NCBI GenBank assembly: GCA_963761775.1
Contig: CAVXIF010000003.1
Coordinates: 124,001-188,000, forward strand
DNA length: 64,000 nucleotides
DNA from: Parerythrobacter_A sp963761775
GTDB taxonomy: Bacteria > Pseudomonadota > Alphaproteobacteria > Sphingomonadales > Sphingomonadaceae
Direction: 5' to 3'
How positions within the stretch are numbered: position 1 is the first letter of the stretch; the number at the start of each line of letters is the position of its first letter. This document shows positions 60,903-64,000 of the stretch, piece by piece. Position numbers and translations under genes: made by a program. The notes beneath the pieces were generated by a model. That model saw only the letters and a program-made list of their open reading frames with translations, was not told where the DNA came from and ran no database searches.

Positions 60903-61844
60903 ATGCCCATGACCTCTTTTCGTGCCGCAGTCATCCAGGCGGCATCCGACCCGTTCGATCCCGCTGCTTCGGCCCGGAAGGCCGAAAGGCTGATCGGCGA
61001 GGCTGCCGCGGGCGGCGCGGATATCGCCGTATTTCCCGAAGCGTTCATCGGCGGCTATCCTAAGGGTGCGTCATTCGATACGCCTGTCGGCCGCCGTACG
61101 GATAAGGGTCGGGACGCCTATGCCCGATATTTCGATGCCGCCGTGACCATCGATGGCCCCGAAGTCGCGCAAATTCGGGAAGCGGCGCATGCGGCCAAGA
61201 TGGTGGTCGTCATCGGGGTCATCGAACGTGCCGACAGCACGCTGTATTGCACTGCGCTGATAATCGACGGGGAAGGCGGCACTCTGGCAAAGCATCGCAA
61301 GCTGATGCCGACCGGTGCGGAACGCCTGATCTGGGGGTTTGGCGATGGCTCCACCATGCCCGTGGTCGAAACCGGCATGGGCATGGTCGGGGCCGTCATC
61401 TGTTGGGAAAACTACATGCCGATGATGCGCATGGCGATGTTTGCACAAGGCGTGACGTTGTATTGCGCGCCAACCGCAGACGACCGCGACGGGTGGGCAG
61501 CGAGCATGCAGCACATCGCGCTAGAAGGGCGCTGCCATGTGCTTTCGGCATGCCAATTCGTCAGGCGCAAAGCCTATCCCGCCGATTACGAGTGCGCGCT
61601 GGGCGACGATCCCGAAACCATCCTGATGCGCGGCGGAAGCATGATCGTCGGGCCGCTTGGAGAAGTGCTGGCCGGCCCCGACCATAGCGGCGAGACCATT
61701 CTCTACGCTGATTGCGATTCTGCGGATATTGTCCGCGCGCGCTATGATTTCGACGTGGCCGGACATTATGCCCGGCCGGACGTTTTCCGGCTGGACGTGG
61801 ACCGTCGCGCGAAGCCGGCCGTTGCATGGCCGGAGACACCGTGA
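60903..61844 (+). CDS. nitrilase
   Basis: 313 aa from ATG 60903 (a second Met two codons on is equally possible). The catalytic triad is intact: Glu in DIAVFPEAFIGGYPKG, Lys in LAKHRKLMPTG and Cys in VGAVICWENYMPMMRM. Length and the aromatic residues around Cys match nitrilases, which hydrolyse nitriles to acid and ammonia. It is divergent from the gentisate genes and coupled to the flavin reductase (TGATG). It could supply the aromatic acid, for example a hydroxybenzonitrile to salicylate, but this is inference. Confidence 0.9.
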   Translation: MPMTSFRAAVIQAASDPFDPAASARKAERLIGEAAAGGADIAVFPEAFIGGYPKGASFDTPVGRRTDKGRDAYARYFDAAVTIDGPEVAQIREAAHAAKMVVVIGVIERADSTLYCTALIIDGEGGTLAKHRKLMPTGAERLIWGFGDGSTMPVVETGMGMVGAVICWENYMPMMRMAMFAQGVTLYCAPTADDRDGWAASMQHIALEGRCHVLSACQFVRRKAYPADYECALGDDPETILMRGGSMIVGPLGEVLAGPDHSGETILYADCDSADIVRARYDFDVAGHYARPDVFRLDVDRRAKPAVAWPETP

Positions 61845-62479
61845 TGTTCTTCGAAATGAAAGACCTCAGTGCGCACGAACGCTACAAGCTGCTGAGCGCA
61901 GCCATCGTGCCGCGCCCGATTGCCTGGGTCAGCACCGTATCGACACACGGGATCGGAAATATCGCACCCTATAGCTTCTTCAACATGATGGGTGCCGACC
62001 CGCCACTGCTTGTCTTGGGTGCGATGCGGCAGGGGGACGGGTCGCTGAAGGACACGGCGCGCAATATCCTGGAAACGGGCGAGTTCGTCGTTAACCTGGT
62101 GGGGGAGAAACAGCTCGAAGCGATGAATGTCACTTGCGCCGATGCACCGGCGGAGGTGGACGAAGCGGAACTGGCCGGGTTGGAGACAAGCGCGAGCATG
62201 GGCGTACTGCCTCGCCGTATAGCAGGGGCGCCCGTTTCATTCGAATGTCGCTCGTACCAACATGTCGATGCGGCCCCTTCGACCGTGATCGTGATCGGCG
62301 AGGTGACCGCAATTCATGCCGATGACCGCTACGCCGATCGAGAGCGATTGCGGCTCGATCCCGTCGCGATGGGGCTCGTCGGTCGTATTCATGGCCCCGG
62401 TGCATACACGCGCATCAATCTCGACCGACAGCTCGATCGACCGGTGTACGACATGATGGGGCGGGGCAGCACGGACTGA
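61844..62479 (+). CDS. flavin reductase-like FMN-binding protein
   Basis: A 211-aa split-barrel flavoprotein: LSAAIVPRPIAWVSTVSTHGIGNIAPYSFFNMMGADPPLLVLG, TARNILETGEFVVNL and the C-terminal NLDRQLDRPVYDMMG. The family reduces flavins for partner monooxygenases or binds FMN. Coupled to the nitrilase. The 5-hydroxylase makes its own reduction, so its partner is uncertain. It converges on the LysR gene with a 12-nt gap. Confidence 0.85.
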   Translation: MFFEMKDLSAHERYKLLSAAIVPRPIAWVSTVSTHGIGNIAPYSFFNMMGADPPLLVLGAMRQGDGSLKDTARNILETGEFVVNLVGEKQLEAMNVTCADAPAEVDEAELAGLETSASMGVLPRRIAGAPVSFECRSYQHVDAAPSTVIVIGEVTAIHADDRYADRERLRLDPVAMGLVGRIHGPGAYTRINLDRQLDRPVYDMMGRGSTD

Positions 62480-62491
62480 TACGACGCCGCG

Positions 62492-63442
62492 TCAGGCTTC
62501 AGCCTTGGCCAGAACAGGAGAAGCGGCTTCAGGTTGAGCCTCGATCGATTGCCCGACCTCGACGAGGCGGTTGATGAACCTTCTCACCGGCGCGAGCATA
62601 ACGCCGCGCTTGCGATAGGTAACGCCGACCTTCACCGGTTCCCAGATGGCACGATTGACGTTCAACGGCACCAGATGGGCATATTCCCGTTCCAGATGGA
62701 TCAACGCTTTGGGCAGATAGCTGAGATACTCGCCCTCTTGCAGGATCGTTGCCATAAAGGTCGATGAAGGGGTGGTTATGACGCAGATGGGCGGCTTCAA
62801 CCCGGCTTCGCGCATGACCCGGACCAACCGGTCGCGCTCGCCCTCGGTCCCGTCGGGCAGCACCCATTTGTAATCGCCGAAGGATTCAATATCGACACGG
62901 GCTTGCTGCGCCAATGGATGATCGCGATTGGCGACAACGACGATCTCGTCATGCAACGCGATTTCCTGGCGCAGGTCGTCGTCATGAGAGAGCCCGCCGA
63001 TCGACCCGATCACGATATCGATTTCGCCGCGACGCAGGCTGGCAATCAATTCGTCGCGCAACCCCTGCCGAAACGTGACCACTGCGCTGTCGTCCTGCGC
63101 CATGAAAGCCCGGACTGCTTGGGGGATGACATACTGCATCATCGTGGCGCCCGCGCCGACGCGAACGAACCCCTTGCCAGCGCCTTTCATCTGCTGGATT
63201 TCCGCAACCGCACGGTCGATCTCGCCGGTGATAAGCGAAGCATATTCCACGAAGATGCGGCCATATTCGGTCGGCACGACACCAACCGGATGCCGTTCCA
63301 GCAGCATGACATCGAGCGATTGTTCAAGATTGCGAATGCTTTTCGACAGCGCCGGCTGGGTAACGTTCAGATGTTCGGCAGCCTTGCCGAAACTGGCGCA
63401 GCGGACAATTTCCAAAAAATACTTGATTTGGCGCAGTTCCAT
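62492..63442 (-). CDS. LysR-family regulator
   Basis: A 316-aa protein with the N-terminal HTH (MELRQIKYFLEIVRCASFGKAAEHLNVTQPALSKSIRNLEQSLDVMLLER) and a LysR substrate-binding domain (RVGAGATMMQYVIPQAVRAF, IDIVIGSIGG, TTPSSTFMATILQEGEYLSYLPKAL). It is likely the regulator of the gentisate/nitrilase genes. The divergent gap 60806-60902 contains direct ATTGCC repeats (60845, 60860) but no clear T-N11-A box, so this is not certain. Confidence 0.9.
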   Translation of the reverse strand: MELRQIKYFLEIVRCASFGKAAEHLNVTQPALSKSIRNLEQSLDVMLLERHPVGVVPTEYGRIFVEYASLITGEIDRAVAEIQQMKGAGKGFVRVGAGATMMQYVIPQAVRAFMAQDDSAVVTFRQGLRDELIASLRRGEIDIVIGSIGGLSHDDDLRQEIALHDEIVVVANRDHPLAQQARVDIESFGDYKWVLPDGTEGERDRLVRVMREAGLKPPICVITTPSSTFMATILQEGEYLSYLPKALIHLEREYAHLVPLNVNRAIWEPVKVGVTYRKRGVMLAPVRRFINRLVEVGQSIEAQPEAASPVLAKAEA

Positions 63443-63478
63443 GGATGTCAGACTACGCTTATCAACACATGTTGCAAG

Positions 63479-64000
63479 TCACCGGGGCGATACGCCCTCG
63501 GGCGACGAACACTTATGAATGAAGCTCCCACCTTGGGAAATGGCCCATTCACCCTCATCAATGGCGTGCGCGAACAGGGGCCATACATGGATCATTCCAA
63601 CCCATTCCTGGAAGACGGCCTCACCACCGGCAGCCACTATCCTGTCGCGCAGGCGCACCGAATCATCGAACAGGACTTCTTCCGAACCGACCTGGATCAA
63701 TGTAGGCGGCAAGCCCTTAGCCGTGCCGAACAAGGGCGAGGCCCGAGGGTCGCTGGGATCCGCATCGCCGAGATAGGTTGCCGCGGTCGGATCCATCGTC
63801 GCGGCATCGATGAACGGATCGAGCGCAGCGCGCGGGACGATGGACGATCCCGAATGCGTGAGATCGAGATAGGGCGATACCAGCCATTGTGCGGCAGGCA
63901 TGTTCTGGCCCTTCGCGACACGATGCTGAAGCGTGCCGAGCGCCAGGTTTGCGCCCGCACTGTCACCACCAATTGCGACCTTGGTCATATCGCAATGTTT
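63479..64000 (-). CDS. HSL-family esterase/lipase, 5' end outside window
   Basis: An alpha/beta hydrolase of the hormone-sensitive lipase type. The nucleophile elbow VAIGGDSAGANLAL lies near the window edge, PTLIQVGSEEVLFDDSVRLRDR carries the catalytic Asp, and VGMIHVWPLFAH the His. The N-terminal part with the HGGG oxyanion motif is missing because the gene runs past 64000. It may release an aromatic acid from an ester, in line with the neighbouring pathway. Confidence 0.8.
   Translation of the reverse strand, partial: KHCDMTKVAIGGDSAGANLALGTLQHRVAKGQNMPAAQWLVSPYLDLTHSGSSIVPRAALDPFIDAATMDPTAATYLGDADPSDPRASPLFGTAKGLPPTLIQVGSEEVLFDDSVRLRDRIVAAGGEAVFQEWVGMIHVWPLFAHAIDEGEWAISQGGSFIHKCSSPEGVSPR

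Noticed and set aside
1..64000. tRNA or rRNA genes and integration sites
   Set aside because: No cloverleaf-like sequence, CCA-ended tRNA or attachment-site duplication was seen by eye; a covariance-model scan would be needed to be sure.

Overview
The window is about 65% GC, densely coded and free of RNA genes. The protein families point to an alphaproteobacterium, most likely Sphingomonadales (Erythrobacteraceae or Novosphingobium-like). Signs are TonB receptors with catabolic genes, CaiB/BaiF CoA-transferases, a DUF1838 protein, and intergenic palindromes of the kind common in sphingomonads. No integrase, transposase, prophage or CRISPR was seen.

Region A (1-45.2 kb) is a large accessory catabolic island. 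It holds three NodB-fold hydrolases that lack the second metal-binding His (imidase/allantoinase-like), three different amidase types (isochorismatase, nitrilase and amidase-signature), and a LeuC/LeuD-type hydro-lyase pair. It also holds an HMG-CoA lyase-like gene, three CaiB/BaiF CoA-transferases, a CitE-like lyase, a MaoC hydratase, an acyl-CoA dehydrogenase, two MmgE/PrpD proteins, a PaaK-like ligase, two TonB receptors, an MFS carrier and several orphan periplasmic families. A 12-bp palindrome, TTGTCCGGACAA, occurs five times (three exact, two with one mismatch), each time in front of a transcription unit of this island. The island encodes a GntR/UTRA regulator (32749-33507), the natural candidate to bind it. 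I read the island as one regulon that takes up an unknown, probably amide- or imide-containing compound, hydrolyses it to a short branched dicarboxylate, and splits that as a CoA thioester.

Region B (45.2-55.0 kb) looks like core or stress metabolism. It has an Lrp/AsnC regulator facing a cysteine-synthase-like enzyme with two phased palindromes between them, a glycan block (two GT4 enzymes, an alpha/alpha-toroid protein and a GH130 phosphorylase), a PRC-barrel membrane protein, an SDR, a formaldehyde-dehydrogenase-like alcohol dehydrogenase and an SRPBCC protein.

Region C (55.2-64 kb) is a second aromatic pathway. It has a fused FAD-monooxygenase/old-yellow-enzyme protein of the anthraniloyl-CoA/salicylyl-CoA 5-hydroxylase type, a thioesterase, gentisate 1,2-dioxygenase, a fumarylpyruvate-hydrolase-like FAH protein, a nitrilase, a flavin reductase and a LysR regulator. 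Two genes here appear to start at AUC codons, each 7 nt after a GGAG.

About 20 frame breaks lie in the first 38.3 kb and no clear ones after that. I cannot tell from sequence alone whether this is regional consensus error or real decay of the island. The second TonB receptor (24.1-26.7 kb) is broken several times and also has a nonsense codon.
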